This document shows positions 56,105 through 64,000 of a stretch of 64,000 bases of DNA, piece after piece. This DNA comes from Parasedimentitalea maritima. Lineage in GTDB: Bacteria; Pseudomonadota; Alphaproteobacteria; Rhodobacterales; Rhodobacteraceae. Under the pieces are notes generated by a model that worked only from the letters and a program-made list of their open reading frames with translations, did no database searches and was not told the origin of the DNA. The stretch lies in the NCBI RefSeq assembly GCF_005771405.1, contig NZ_VAUA01000002.1, forward strand, positions 450,015 through 514,014, read 5' to 3'. Numbering within the stretch: position 1 is the first letter of the stretch; each line of letters begins with the position of its first letter. The position numbers and the translations under genes are program-made.

Positions 56105-57126
56105 TGGTTTGGCACCAAGGTCAGCTATCAGCAGGGTCGGCATCTGCGAATGACTACTGATCCAACAAAACCTCCTTTTCTGGACGTATCAAATTTGCCG
56201 CCTACCCTACTTAGTATCCGCTTTAGGCAGCGGGCCCGCGGCCTGCTTTGGTCGAGCCCCCTCCAAGGTGGGCCGCGCTCTTACTCTGGACACACATCTC
56301 GGTTGCTTGTATGAAATGTACATCTACTCTAGCGGGTGTAAAATGCGGCCTGCGCGCTTTGCCCCATCAAGTATTAGCAGGCCGCTCCTTTGTTGGACTA
56401 TGTGTTGTCAATTTGTTTCTTCGCGTCCGGCCAGCCCTGCAGCCAAGCGTTTCTGCGTGGCAGATCTGAATAGGGATACTGGCCCTCTGATTTATTCATC
56501 ACTAGCGCCTGCCAACCTTCTTCATAAGCAGTCATTCTATGACCCCACTATTGGAATTTACCATAACGTTATGCACAGCGCCTTTTTCGGGGCTGTACAA
56601 TAGCGCAAAATTGTTGGTCGCCTAATAAAGTAGCCGCTTTTTCGCTACACTTCTGGGGAAATAGTATCGGGAAACAGAACTTTCTAGGGATGCCTAATTA
56701 TTAGGTGGATCATTATAAAGCAAGAGAAAGGCATAGAAAATCTAAATATCTGGCACATTACTCACAGCTTTATGCACATTTTTAGTGGATACATTCAGTG
56801 TTGATTTTCCACGACGTCCAGTGGGTGTAGACGAAATTTGATTCGATCCAAGCGATAATGGCTTTTTGTTACCCGCGTACAAGTGGTACGGCCTGATCAA
56901 AACAGCAAGATCAAACGTTGAAGCTACCTTTCTGGACTTAGGTCCCGTCGGCACTACGGTTTCATCAGTCTGCCTATCCCCCAAGTGGATTGAGCAGCCC
57001 GTATTGCTATCACAATCGATGACTTTGCCCTGCGGGTTGCCCGCCCATAAGTTGGATTTTTGGGGCTAGCTTCGCCTTCTACCTAGCTTGCCAGCAAAAA
57101 CCTACTTGGTGTATCCGTCACCCAAC

Positions 57127-58947
57127 TTATTCAATTTCAATCACAATGGACCGTTGCGCATTTTCCATATCGTGCCATGTCGGCGCCGTTTGCACAGGCC
57201 CTGGCACTTTTTGCGGCCATCTATCCCAAATGAATGCTGCGTATTTGGCTTGATTGTTGTGGTTGATGGGCGAACCAGGTAGCCAGTTTGAAAAGGTATT
57301 AGGTTCCCCCGTCACCCAAACCCAGCCTCCATCCGGCTCCCGTGCGCCGTCAAGCTGATATAACCCAAATGTGGGACCAAACGCGGTTGCCCGACCATCC
57401 GAATGTCTTTTCCAGAACCGCCTGTCCTGCCGTACCAGTTCATAAACAAAGTTGTTCTCTGCCCTCGAGGTCATAGTTGCCAAATACCCCCCCGCAGATT
57501 GAGCAAGGCGTTTTGCTTCCTCGTATCTGCCCAACCTCCAAGTCAGCACACCGAGATAAAGATGCCCTTCGAAGTACCCATAAACTATCTCTTGATTGTG
57601 CAATGCTTCGACTGCACGCAACAGGCGGGGATCGTCCTCAAAGAGAGCAAGCGTTAGAGGGTCGTACTTCTTGGCATTGGTCGAGGCGATGAACGTCTCA
57701 CTGTCGGGTTCAGCGAGACGCACCTCGATCCCAAGCTTTGCCGCAGTTCCGGCAGTCAATGCACCGGTTGAGGGCAACCCTGCGGCCAACTGGAAATCTG
57801 CCAGAGCACTCCGGGTACCGCCACCAATAACCCCGTCGCTAGGCCCAGCCGGATAACCTCTTGCCTTTAGTGCACTCTGGATCTCGCGGACATCACTCCT
57901 GTCTAGGCCTTCTCCCGCTTCCACTAGGCGTAGCGCTTCTGCCGAAACTTGGATCCGCCGTGAGGTTCCAGTTGCATTATCAACATCATGAGTTGGGGTC
58001 ATGGAACCAGAAATTGTCGCCAGCTCCACTGCGGTGGATCTGTCCCTGGCCGCAAGGGCGGCCTCGTAGAACGGCCCATCGGGAAAGCGCCCCAGCATGA
58101 TGTCCCAAGTCCGGGGCGTGTTGATTGCCATGGCCGCCTCGAACAGGCGCTCCTCTTCACGATAGGCAATTGCAGCCGCTTGCCCATCTTCCCCCTTCTT
58201 GAGGTAAATTTCCTGCGCTAGATCGTTGGTGACAATGGGGGTCTGTCTGTTGTGTGTGGCTGCTTTGACGTCTCGAATGATGCGTTTGATGGTCGACAGG
58301 ATCTCGGTATTCTCAGCAGGTAAATGTCTCGCAACCGCCTTTGCAAAGGGGGAATGCTCGCCCAGCCCATCATAGGCCACCTGTCCAGGCGAGGCTGAGA
58401 AAGTCAGCATTGTCCCCTGGAACGCAACGTTAATTGCTGCTAACCCCTGATTCATCCTCCCGACATTTTCTGAGAAATTGCGCCTGTAAAATGCATTGGC
58501 AATAGGATTGTCTCGGCAGGCATCAATGAAAAGCAGCGCGGCCCGGGAATTCAATTCAAGCAGATCCGTGACCTGCTGCAAGTTCATAGCTTCTGCCTCG
58601 ATATCGAACTCGCTTTGCAACTGTGCATCGGTTCCTAGGATATAGTTCTGGCCTTTGAATTGCATGCCGTGCCCAGCAAAGTAGAACAGCGTGACGTCTG
58701 CGTCCTTTGTGTCGCGCAAGAACGTCGCAAGCTCCGAGCTGATCTCGGAACGAGTAAGATCATAGTGAAGCGCGACGTCGAAATCGAGGCTCAGGAGCGT
58801 GGCGTTTACTAACTCCACGTCATTGCGCGGATTATCCAGCTTCTCTGCATGTTCGTATTCAGAATTGCCCACCAAGAATGCAACCCGAGTTTCGGCGACT
58901 GCCGGGAAGGTGAAAAAAACAAGAGGAACGAATAGCAGAAATCGCAT
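57127..58947 (-). CDS. Secreted caspase-family protein with peptidoglycan-binding and C-type-lectin domains
   Basis: This 606-residue exported protein has a signal peptide (about 1-18). An N-terminal caspase (C14) domain carries catalytic His93 (AGHGM) and Cys144 (IDACRDNP). A PG_binding_1-type domain covers about 350-407 (REIQSALKARGY...GVIGGGTRSAL). A C-terminal C-type-lectin-like domain covers about 460-606. In it, GGYLATMTSRAENNF, the sugar-binding EPN triad at 548-550, WLPGSP and a final WHDMENAQRSIVIEIE are diagnostic. It is the last minus-strand gene beyond the prophage. The arrangement suggests envelope or surface proteolysis targeted by glycan binding, and the target is unknown. Confidence 0.85.
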   Translation of the reverse strand: MRFLLFVPLVFFTFPAVAETRVAFLVGNSEYEHAEKLDNPRNDVELVNATLLSLDFDVALHYDLTRSEISSELATFLRDTKDADVTLFYFAGHGMQFKGQNYILGTDAQLQSEFDIEAEAMNLQQVTDLLELNSRAALLFIDACRDNPIANAFYRRNFSENVGRMNQGLAAINVAFQGTMLTFSASPGQVAYDGLGEHSPFAKAVARHLPAENTEILSTIKRIIRDVKAATHNRQTPIVTNDLAQEIYLKKGEDGQAAAIAYREEERLFEAAMAINTPRTWDIMLGRFPDGPFYEAALAARDRSTAVELATISGSMTPTHDVDNATGTSRRIQVSAEALRLVEAGEGLDRSDVREIQSALKARGYPAGPSDGVIGGGTRSALADFQLAAGLPSTGALTAGTAAKLGIEVRLAEPDSETFIASTNAKKYDPLTLALFEDDPRLLRAVEALHNQEIVYGYFEGHLYLGVLTWRLGRYEEAKRLAQSAGGYLATMTSRAENNFVYELVRQDRRFWKRHSDGRATAFGPTFGLYQLDGAREPDGGWVWVTGEPNTFSNWLPGSPINHNNQAKYAAFIWDRWPQKVPGPVQTAPTWHDMENAQRSIVIEIE

Positions 58948-59168
58948 TACTTACCCTTTATTTCAAAATACTATAATCCATTTATCAGCAGCATATCCAA
59001 TGGTGCCTTCGAGTTAAGTCAGATTAGTTTCAAATCAAAAACTGCGGCTATCAAGGCGTTCCATCTCTCGTTATGGCCAATAAACTATTGCACTGCGGAT
59101 GAATGTCGAACCAAATGGCGATTTGTGCTCCTCTTCACGTCTGAGCTCCCCCCCGTAAGGAGGCGAAT

Positions 59169-59663
59169 TTAGGCCACAGCTCCCTGCGGCGTTGCTACCT
59201 TCGACATGTCAATCAATGACACGTCCGACATTGCCAAGCCGGGCACCTTGTCGTTGACCGTGGTTTCGGCACCCAATCCCGTCCACTCAAGCAACAGCAA
59301 TTCCCAGAGGAACCACCCGTGTTCATCCACCTTGCGGATCAGATCACCAGCCAAGACAAGATTGACGCTGTAACTCGTATCCATGACAGGCTCAGTGATC
59401 GCCTCGCCTTGGGCATTTCGTACCGGTGGCACCAGTTCAACAGCCACCGGAAAGAAGTTTGCATGGGGCACTTCTTCGACCCATTCCCGCAACAAACCGC
59501 CTTGCGTTTCCTGCTTGGCCACCATCAGGTTTTTAACCAGTGCAGCCGCCTCAACATGGGCGGGGCTGGGGGCATTCAGTGCAAAGCTAACCTGCGTAAC
59601 CGTGCCGTTTTCATCCTCAACAACATCGGCAAAGACCTCAGTTCCTCGAATGGTATAGGTCAT
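59169..59663 (-). CDS. Prophage protein of unknown function (tail/fibre region)
   Basis: This 164-residue protein is coupled by a 4-bp overlap to the fibre gene upstream. It is unrecognised. The sequence suggests an all-beta N-terminus (TYTIRGTEVFADVV) and no membrane segments. Position at the end of the lysis-spike module suggests a fibre accessory or chaperone, by context only. The 220 bp to the caspase gene contain no obvious terminator. Confidence 0.65.
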   Translation of the reverse strand: MTYTIRGTEVFADVVEDENGTVTQVSFALNAPSPAHVEAAALVKNLMVAKQETQGGLLREWVEEVPHANFFPVAVELVPPVRNAQGEAITEPVMDTSYSVNLVLAGDLIRKVDEHGWFLWELLLLEWTGLGAETTVNDKVPGLAMSDVSLIDMSKVATPQGAVA

Positions 59664-61351
59664 GCCACCAACTCCCGCACCAGATCAATTCCAGACGCCC
59701 CCAGGCGCAGTTCTAGCTTTGACAGGACAACAGGGCTTTCAGGTGAAATCTCTAGTGCAGCCCCACCTAGATAGGGGAACCCTGAGACAGCTTTCGATGT
59801 AGAAGACCCGCCACTCTCAGCAACCGACATGCCTGTATCTGAGTAGGACGCAGCAATATCAAACGGTACGCCCATGTCGGGCGTCCAGGTTGAGGCGTCA
59901 CCGCTGTAGGTCAGAACACCGTCAACACCGTGGATCACCACCAAGTCACCAGAGCCGTTGACGCTATCAACCTTCGCCCCTAGCCGGTTCCCGCTGTCTC
60001 GATAGATCTCCATGAGTGTCAGCGTCGAGAAGCTGTTAAGTTTTTCATAGGTCATCAAGCCAGCCATATGCACGGTCAGATCTTGGATCACTTCCTGCCC
60101 ATCCAACCGCGTGGGCATGTTGACCTCTTTGATGCTAACGCGGAATGTTGAGGTTTCCCCGCCAGTGAACTGCCGACCAGAGACATTTGGGGCAACGCCT
60201 GTGGCCGTCCAAAGCGTGGCGCGGCCTGTGTCGCCGGGGTTAAGCGTCCCTTGATCGTAAACGGTTTCGCCTACTGACACATAGGTTCCCATTGCAGGCC
60301 CTGAGAGGTGATCAAAGACCACTAGATATGCCTTGCCAATCTCAGCGGGGAAATCGCAATTCGCGCGGGCGGTCCCGGTTCCATTGACCACATCCACACC
60401 GCCCAGCTCGGCATTATAGGCGATGGAGCCGCCGATGTTTGATCTATCATCCCATCCCGGCAGTCCCGGTTCCGGTGGCACGGTCAATTCAGGCTCTTGG
60501 TTGTGGTCCACCAAAAGGCGTGCCAGCGTCACAGCCGAAAGTGTCAGAACGTCCTTGGCGCGGCTGGTTGCAGCCCCATCGGAAAGGATTGGCGAGGTTG
60601 GAACGTGGCCTTCCTCAAACTGGAGAAAATACACCGTGATATTCTCACCAGATACGTTGCTGTCCGGTCCAACCCCAACGGACACAACACCGGTAACACT
60701 GGCCGTGTAGGTGCAATAGACCAGATGGCCACCAGGCACCGCCAGTTCGCGGATCACAGTGGCGGTGCCTGCATTCTCAGTTGTGGACGCTAGCGCGCCG
60801 ATAGGTCCTTTGATGTGCGTTTCCGTGCTAGAGAGTTCATGCCGGATCGCAATGCGGCACCGCCCACTTGTTCCCTCCTTGACGAAGACCGTGATGCTAG
60901 AAGTTTGGCCAGCAACAACAGCCATTTCAGCCGATGGACGCGCGCGGTGCCACGTCTCACCACCAGACGTGACCACGATACCAGCGAAGCGGCCTAAGAA
61001 ATTATCGGCTGCTGTGGTGAACGAGGCACCAGAGACCCACCAGTCGGTAATGTTTGCGACTGCCTGCGCAATCTTGTTCGTCCCAGACGGCTCTAGTAGC
61101 AAGCCAACAGGCGTCCACATGCCGTTCAACCATTCATGGTGACCGCTGCGCGGCACACCCTGCGCAGCAGTCACCAGATGGCCTAGGGCATTGATATAGG
61201 TCCGGTTGCCAGCAGCCTCAAAATCAAACAGATCAAGGATGCCAGGACCAGTGCCGCCGACATAGCTGTCAGCGATGAAATCCGCCATGACTTGGGAGGT
61301 GTTGCGCAGGTGGTCCTGTAGCCTGGTGTCCCCCAGCCCCAACCCCAGCAT
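59660..61351 (-). CDS. Phage fibre / carbohydrate-binding spike protein
   Basis: This 563-residue protein starts at ATG 61351 sharing one base with the stop of the spike-base gene. The first part resembles phage proteins with a jelly-roll carbohydrate-binding module: LLEPSGTNKIAQA, then a beta domain ending QFEEGHVPTSPILSDGAATSRAKDVLTL. A second beta module (about 300-420) and a C-terminal concanavalin-like segment follow. It probably recognises host surface sugars, attached to the preceding spike base. Confidence 0.7.
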   Translation of the reverse strand: MLGLGLGDTRLQDHLRNTSQVMADFIADSYVGGTGPGILDLFDFEAAGNRTYINALGHLVTAAQGVPRSGHHEWLNGMWTPVGLLLEPSGTNKIAQAVANITDWWVSGASFTTAADNFLGRFAGIVVTSGGETWHRARPSAEMAVVAGQTSSITVFVKEGTSGRCRIAIRHELSSTETHIKGPIGALASTTENAGTATVIRELAVPGGHLVYCTYTASVTGVVSVGVGPDSNVSGENITVYFLQFEEGHVPTSPILSDGAATSRAKDVLTLSAVTLARLLVDHNQEPELTVPPEPGLPGWDDRSNIGGSIAYNAELGGVDVVNGTGTARANCDFPAEIGKAYLVVFDHLSGPAMGTYVSVGETVYDQGTLNPGDTGRATLWTATGVAPNVSGRQFTGGETSTFRVSIKEVNMPTRLDGQEVIQDLTVHMAGLMTYEKLNSFSTLTLMEIYRDSGNRLGAKVDSVNGSGDLVVIHGVDGVLTYSGDASTWTPDMGVPFDIAASYSDTGMSVAESGGSSTSKAVSGFPYLGGAALEISPESPVVLSKLELRLGASGIDLVRELVA

Positions 61352-61608
61352 CACGACCACCCATAAACGGTGGCAGTTGTTCCCGTGGCCTCAACCCCAA
61401 CACCAGAAAACGGCAAGATCTGACCACGAACCACGGTATAGGAGAGAACGTTATCTTTGGCGTCTCGCACCTTCACCACCCCCGACGCTTCTACATAGAG
61501 AACGAGCGGCCTTTGTGGCAGGTCCACCCCATCGGCTGGAGCAATGGGAAAATGTTCGGTTGCCGGGCTGGTCAGGCCACGGGCGTGGCTTGCAAATTTG
61601 TCATCCAT
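61351..61608 (-). CDS. Head spike base protein, Rcc01079 (GTA) family
   Basis: This 85-residue protein is called from ATG 61608, preceded by GGAG. The pattern FxxHxxGLTSPA, then PADGVDLPQRPLVLYV, then a GTTAT ending matches the spike base family named after Rcc01079 of the Rhodobacter capsulatus gene transfer agent, where it forms capsid spikes. The gene order spike base then fibre also fits. Confidence 0.75.
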   Translation of the reverse strand: MDDKFASHARGLTSPATEHFPIAPADGVDLPQRPLVLYVEASGVVKVRDAKDNVLSYTVVRGQILPFSGVGVEATGTTATVYGWS

Positions 61609-61671
61609 TTTGAGGACTCCTATGTTTGACGTTATGGAGTTGGGGAAACAGGCCAACCCAATGGGACCCGC

Positions 61672-61920
61672 TCAGCGCGCCCCGGTTGGCTTTAGAATTT
61701 CAGCGATGGTTTCTAGGCGATCATTGGCGCAGTGACGCCCGCGCATCTCAGCGCCTGCAGCATCGATCCACTGCCCTTCAGTGCTTGGCCTTGGCCCGGT
61801 GTAGCCTGGACAGGGTTGCAGCAGATCGGGCGGCACTGGGGGTGGTGGCGGCTTGATTACAAAGGGATCAGGGCCACAGGCGCTCAGCAGCAGCGCGCAA
61901 CAAAGGAGATAAAGGCGCAT
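61672..61920 (-). CDS. Rz1-like outer-membrane spanin lipoprotein
   Basis: This 82-residue lipoprotein has leader MRLYLLCCALLLSAC with a lipobox cysteine near residue 15, then a proline-rich stretch (PPPPPVPP) typical of o-spanins. The start lies inside the upstream Rz gene in another frame (53-bp overlap), the classic Rz/Rz1 arrangement. It fuses with the i-spanin to disrupt the outer membrane at lysis. Confidence 0.85.
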   Translation of the reverse strand: MRLYLLCCALLLSACGPDPFVIKPPPPPVPPDLLQPCPGYTGPRPSTEGQWIDAAGAEMRGRHCANDRLETIAEILKPTGAR

Positions 61921-62176
61921 CACGGCCCTCCATGGATTGCAAATCATTGAATAGAACGTCCCACTGGCGGGCCTGATCAGCGGCGCGGGCCAGATACACG
62001 CGGTGGACGCGGGCGGATTCAAGCGCCTGCTCTTGGGCGATACGAGCCGTGGTGATCTCGATTTGCGCTGCAGCCAGCTCCCCCTGCAGCTGGGTGCGGT
62101 CCTGCACCAGATCGACCAACCACCAGCAAGCAAGCGCTAAGGCCAGATAAGGCAGAAACCGCAGGGCCAGCATCAT
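61868..62176 (-). CDS. Rz-like inner-membrane spanin
   Basis: This 102-residue protein is called from ATG 62176, which shares one base with the endolysin stop. It has an N-terminal membrane helix (about 3-24) and a coiled-coil-type helix (QDRTQLQGELAAAQIEI to the C-terminus), the i-spanin topology. It pairs with the Rz1-like lipoprotein that begins within it. Confidence 0.8.
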   Translation of the reverse strand: MMLALRFLPYLALALACWWLVDLVQDRTQLQGELAAAQIEITTARIAQEQALESARVHRVYLARAADQARQWDVLFNDLQSMEGRDAPLSPLLRAAAERLWP

Positions 62177-62922
62177 CAGGTCACACCAACCATGCAAAGG
62201 TGGTGTTCCGCCCCCCGGCGGCGCGCGAGGCCACGCACAACGCGCCCCCCAGCCTTGTTCCACCAGGTCAGGGCCTCACAGCCCCCAGTGATATCACCGG
62301 CATTCAGGCGGCGTGTGGCAGTGCTGCGCCCTGCCCCGCGAATACCAACATTCCAAGCCAGCGACACATAGGCCGCATCACGCGAGGGTGTCAGCCGCTG
62401 CCGTTTGGTTTCAGGCGTAAAATACTTATGCAGGGCGTCACGATAGGTGGTCAGGCCGCGCATCAAATCTGCCCTGCACTGGGCATCACTTCTATAATCG
62501 CCCTGCCGCACCCCTCGCGTCTCGCCATAGCAGATTGTCCAAACTGGTGGATTAGCGATCCGATCCAGATAGGCATAGTTTTCCTTGTCTTCCCAGACCA
62601 TGACATGTGGCACCAGAACCCGTATGGCGGCCTTTTCAGTGGTCTGCGCTGCTACCTGCGAGGCAAGGATCACTGAACCAAGAACAAGAAGCGCAACGAC
62701 AATGCGCCGCCGGATCGCGCCCTTAGTTGTCTGGAGGACCACCCGGCCAAGGATACCCAAAGCGATGATCCAGATTTGCAGCATCGTCCACATAGCCGGG
62801 TTGGTATCCACACCAAACGCCAGATAGATGGCATCCGGTGCAAATGTAACGGCGGCAAGGGCGTAGAAGGCCCAGGCGGTATAGGATCGCAGAGCAATGC
62901 CCCGCCAGTTTTTGTTAAACAT
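62176..62922 (-). CDS. Membrane-anchored GH24-type endolysin fused to a holin-like N-terminus
   Basis: This 248-residue protein starts at ATG 62922 with GGAGA upstream. The first 75 residues hold two hydrophobic helices in a small phage membrane protein pattern (SYTAWAFYALAAVT, MLQIWIIALGILG). A further helix or signal anchor (VVALLVLGSVILA) leads to the lysozyme domain with the E-x8-D-x9-T-like triad (VWED..LDR..WTICYGE). In some phages these are two genes. Here one frame covers both, with no internal ATG at the lysozyme anchor. It cleaves peptidoglycan at lysis. Confidence 0.8.
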   Translation of the reverse strand: MFNKNWRGIALRSYTAWAFYALAAVTFAPDAIYLAFGVDTNPAMWTMLQIWIIALGILGRVVLQTTKGAIRRRIVVALLVLGSVILASQVAAQTTEKAAIRVLVPHVMVWEDKENYAYLDRIANPPVWTICYGETRGVRQGDYRSDAQCRADLMRGLTTYRDALHKYFTPETKRQRLTPSRDAAYVSLAWNVGIRGAGRSTATRRLNAGDITGGCEALTWWNKAGGRVVRGLARRRGAEHHLCMVGVT

Positions 62923-62943
62923 TTCAAGTCTCCAATTGGAAAG

Positions 62944-62962
62944 ACCCCGCCAAAGGCAGGGT
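62944..62962 (-). terminator. Short hairpin between holin and endolysin genes
   Basis: ACCCCGCC and GGCAGGGT pair around AAA (one G-T pair), forming a compact stem. A weak CTTTCC follows on the minus strand. It may reduce lysozyme expression relative to holin. Confidence 0.45.
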
Positions 62963-62989
62963 TGGTTCAGTTTCAGTTTTGGGGTTGGG

Positions 62990-63208
62990 TTAGCTCGGCA
63001 ATTTGCCTGCTAGTTTCGCCTGCAGCTCACGGCGCTGCAGCCGATAGGTGGCGACTTTGAACCAAAAATTCACACCAAATCCGGCCAGCGCCAGGACAAA
63101 GCCACCGATGGCCAGCCATTGGGTCAGAGACAATGCCCCTACCCCGGCAATGGCTGCGCCGCTAATGGTCGTGAAATTGGCCAGCCCCTGTAGCTTGCTA
63201 TCGATCAT
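62990..63208 (-). CDS. Phage holin, HP1-like family
   Basis: This 72-residue protein is called from ATG 63208, preceded by GGGAG and overlapping the upstream stop by 4 bp. It has one long hydrophobic stretch (about 14-50) that could fold as two helices, then a basic tail RLQRRELQAK. Size, position before the endolysin and charge pattern suit a phage holin that permeabilises the inner membrane. Confidence 0.75.
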   Translation of the reverse strand: MIDSKLQGLANFTTISGAAIAGVGALSLTQWLAIGGFVLALAGFGVNFWFKVATYRLQRRELQAKLAGKLPS

Positions 63209-63714
63209 GATGCACTCCCTGCAGCTTTGGCCCATGCTGACGTGACCGTGGCCACACTTAGATCAACGGCTGGATCAACAGACTTTGCAAAGCCTTCAAA
63301 CTCGCCGATCAGAGCCAGCGTGTTGTTCAGATTGAAAGTTTCTTTGTTTCGATACCTCGCAAGCAATCCGCGCATATCTTGGCTAACCTCTTCTGGTCGG
63401 CCCGCGAGGCTGGCAATCATTCTATCCCAGACCAGATCCCAGTCTTTGCTGGCTAGGAACCCTTCGAACTCAGATTTTGAGAGATTGGGAAGTTCAGGCT
63501 CAAAAGGTAAGGCTGGTAACCCAAGCGTATCAGCAGCCCAAGCCGCGCGGGCGGCGCGTTCCGGCGGCACATCCACAGTGTCAACAATGCTGTGACTGAG
63601 GCCATCTGGTACAAATCGCGCCGCCGCCGCCGCTGGGGTCAAACTGCCACCTTCAATCAGGGCAATCACAACAACAGAACCGTCTTCGTCAGCATAGATA
63701 ATTGATTGCTCCAT
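63205..63714 (-). CDS. Prophage protein of unknown function (169 aa)
   Basis: This protein of 169 residues was not recognised. It starts MEQSIIYADEDGSVVVIALIEGG, with a tail-fibre-assembly-like feel (beta strand, then a Pro/Ala linker), and a helical second half. It lies between a damaged structural gene and the holin, and is coupled to the holin. Its role is probably in tail or spike assembly by position only. Confidence 0.6.
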   Translation of the reverse strand: MEQSIIYADEDGSVVVIALIEGGSLTPAAAAARFVPDGLSHSIVDTVDVPPERAARAAWAADTLGLPALPFEPELPNLSKSEFEGFLASKDWDLVWDRMIASLAGRPEEVSQDMRGLLARYRNKETFNLNNTLALIGEFEGFAKSVDPAVDLSVATVTSAWAKAAGSAS

Positions 63715-63718
63715 GGGG

Positions 63719-63889
63719 CTACCTCATGATTTTTAAGGTGATGTCGTCACGATCAATAGGATTACCGTTGAGCGTGAGAACTTGAAAACTGACTGAGCTA
63801 GTGTTCTTAACCACCCCGTAGATATAGCCGCGCTCATCACTCGCCGTGTTGAAGTCAAATGCACCGATTGAAACGCCTGTCCGTCGTCA
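63719..63889 (-). pseudogene. 3' end of an interrupted prophage gene
   Basis: The minus-strand frame ends at TAG 63719-63721 and reads upstream as GVSIGAFDFNTASDERGYI, a beta-rich phage-type segment. At about 63889 it meets an in-frame stop and the sequence changes character. The upstream part of the gene appears to be cut off by the insertion described next. Confidence 0.5.
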
Positions 63890-64000
63890 GAGTTTTTGGA
63901 ACCAAGAGCGGCGTAAACTAAGTGAGTGTTCGGCTCATCTGGTTGGTTTGATTATGCTGCGCGTTGTCTGTGATGCAAGCGTCGCGCTTCGAAGGTCTTC
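63890..64000. other. Possible end of an insertion sequence at the window edge
   Basis: Beyond TCCGTCGTCAGAGTTTTTGG the reading frame of the phage gene is broken. On the minus strand a short frame enters from the window edge (KTFEARRLHHRQRAA then stop), of a kind seen at transposase C-termini. The family is not recognised. Only the right part is visible, so a terminal inverted repeat cannot be tested. Confidence 0.35.

Larger units (their letters stand above)
55340..57126. other. Gene-poor region between toxin-like and caspase genes
   Basis: This stretch of about 1.8 kb has no convincing gene. It carries a repeat core at 55484-55501 and a longer repeat copy at 56014-56104. The remainder (56160-57126) shows only short frames in changing phase with no recognisable motif. 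Confidence 0.45.

Overview
The window looks like a chromosomal segment of a marine alphaproteobacterium of the Rhodobacteraceae (Roseobacter group). This rests on family-level reading: paired UbiU/UbiV and NnrS genes, a norCBQD cluster with its NnrR-type regulator, TRAP and tripartite tricarboxylate (TctABC) transporters, a tmk-holB-tatD-hydrolase cluster, and a prophage whose spike protein resembles the one of the Rhodobacter gene transfer agent. No species is claimed.

Layout. 1-5816 is an oxygen-response block. It holds the end of ubiU, then ubiV and an nnrS, followed on the other strand by a translationally coupled cytochrome P450 and AlkB-type hydroxylase, and a divergent FNR-like regulator. 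Two FNR-type boxes lie between the P450 and the regulator. 6172-17900 is a catabolic island: a ROK repressor with an 11-bp inverted-repeat operator, an M20 hydrolase, two paralogous sugar-type binding proteins, a permease, a YhfX-like PLP enzyme, the ABC ATPase, a double-SIS isomerase/deaminase, an SDR, a lactonase-like metallo-hydrolase and an aminotransferase. 17995-19242 is a decayed large serine recombinase running into tRNA-Ser(TGA). 19454-24953 is core metabolism: SPOR lipoprotein, D-Ala-D-Ala carboxypeptidase, tmk, holB, tatD and a PhnP-like hydrolase.

25028-33336 carries an AEC transporter, a second nnrS, an NnrR-type regulator, a DUF1858 protein, norCBQD and two small membrane proteins. 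NnrR-like half-site dyads lie upstream of the second nnrS and of norC. 33376-49527 is transport and catabolism of organic acids and amino acids: an AbrB-family permease, tctCBA with a divergent two-component system and an extra binding protein, a racemase-family enzyme, a GntR regulator with a 14-bp palindrome, a ThDP enzyme, a TRAP transporter, a D-amino-acid dehydrogenase and a LysR regulator.

49528-58947 is an accessory, gene-poor stretch. It holds a PAS hybrid histidine kinase, a family of imperfect non-coding repeats around GGGCTGGAACCGGCCATT, a secreted caspase/peptidoglycan-binding/C-type-lectin protein, and an unrecognised protein with a helical front and three beta repeats that recalls pore-forming toxins. 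59169-63889 is the late end of a prophage on the minus strand: holin, membrane-anchored endolysin, Rz/Rz1 spanins, a GTA-like spike base, a fibre protein and unknown genes. It is interrupted near 63890 by sequence that may be the end of an insertion element.

The most interesting leads are the caspase-lectin protein, the toxin-like protein, the YhfX-containing ABC island, the FNR-box-flanked hydroxylase pair with its unusual FNR variant, and the holin-endolysin fusion beside a GTA-like spike module.
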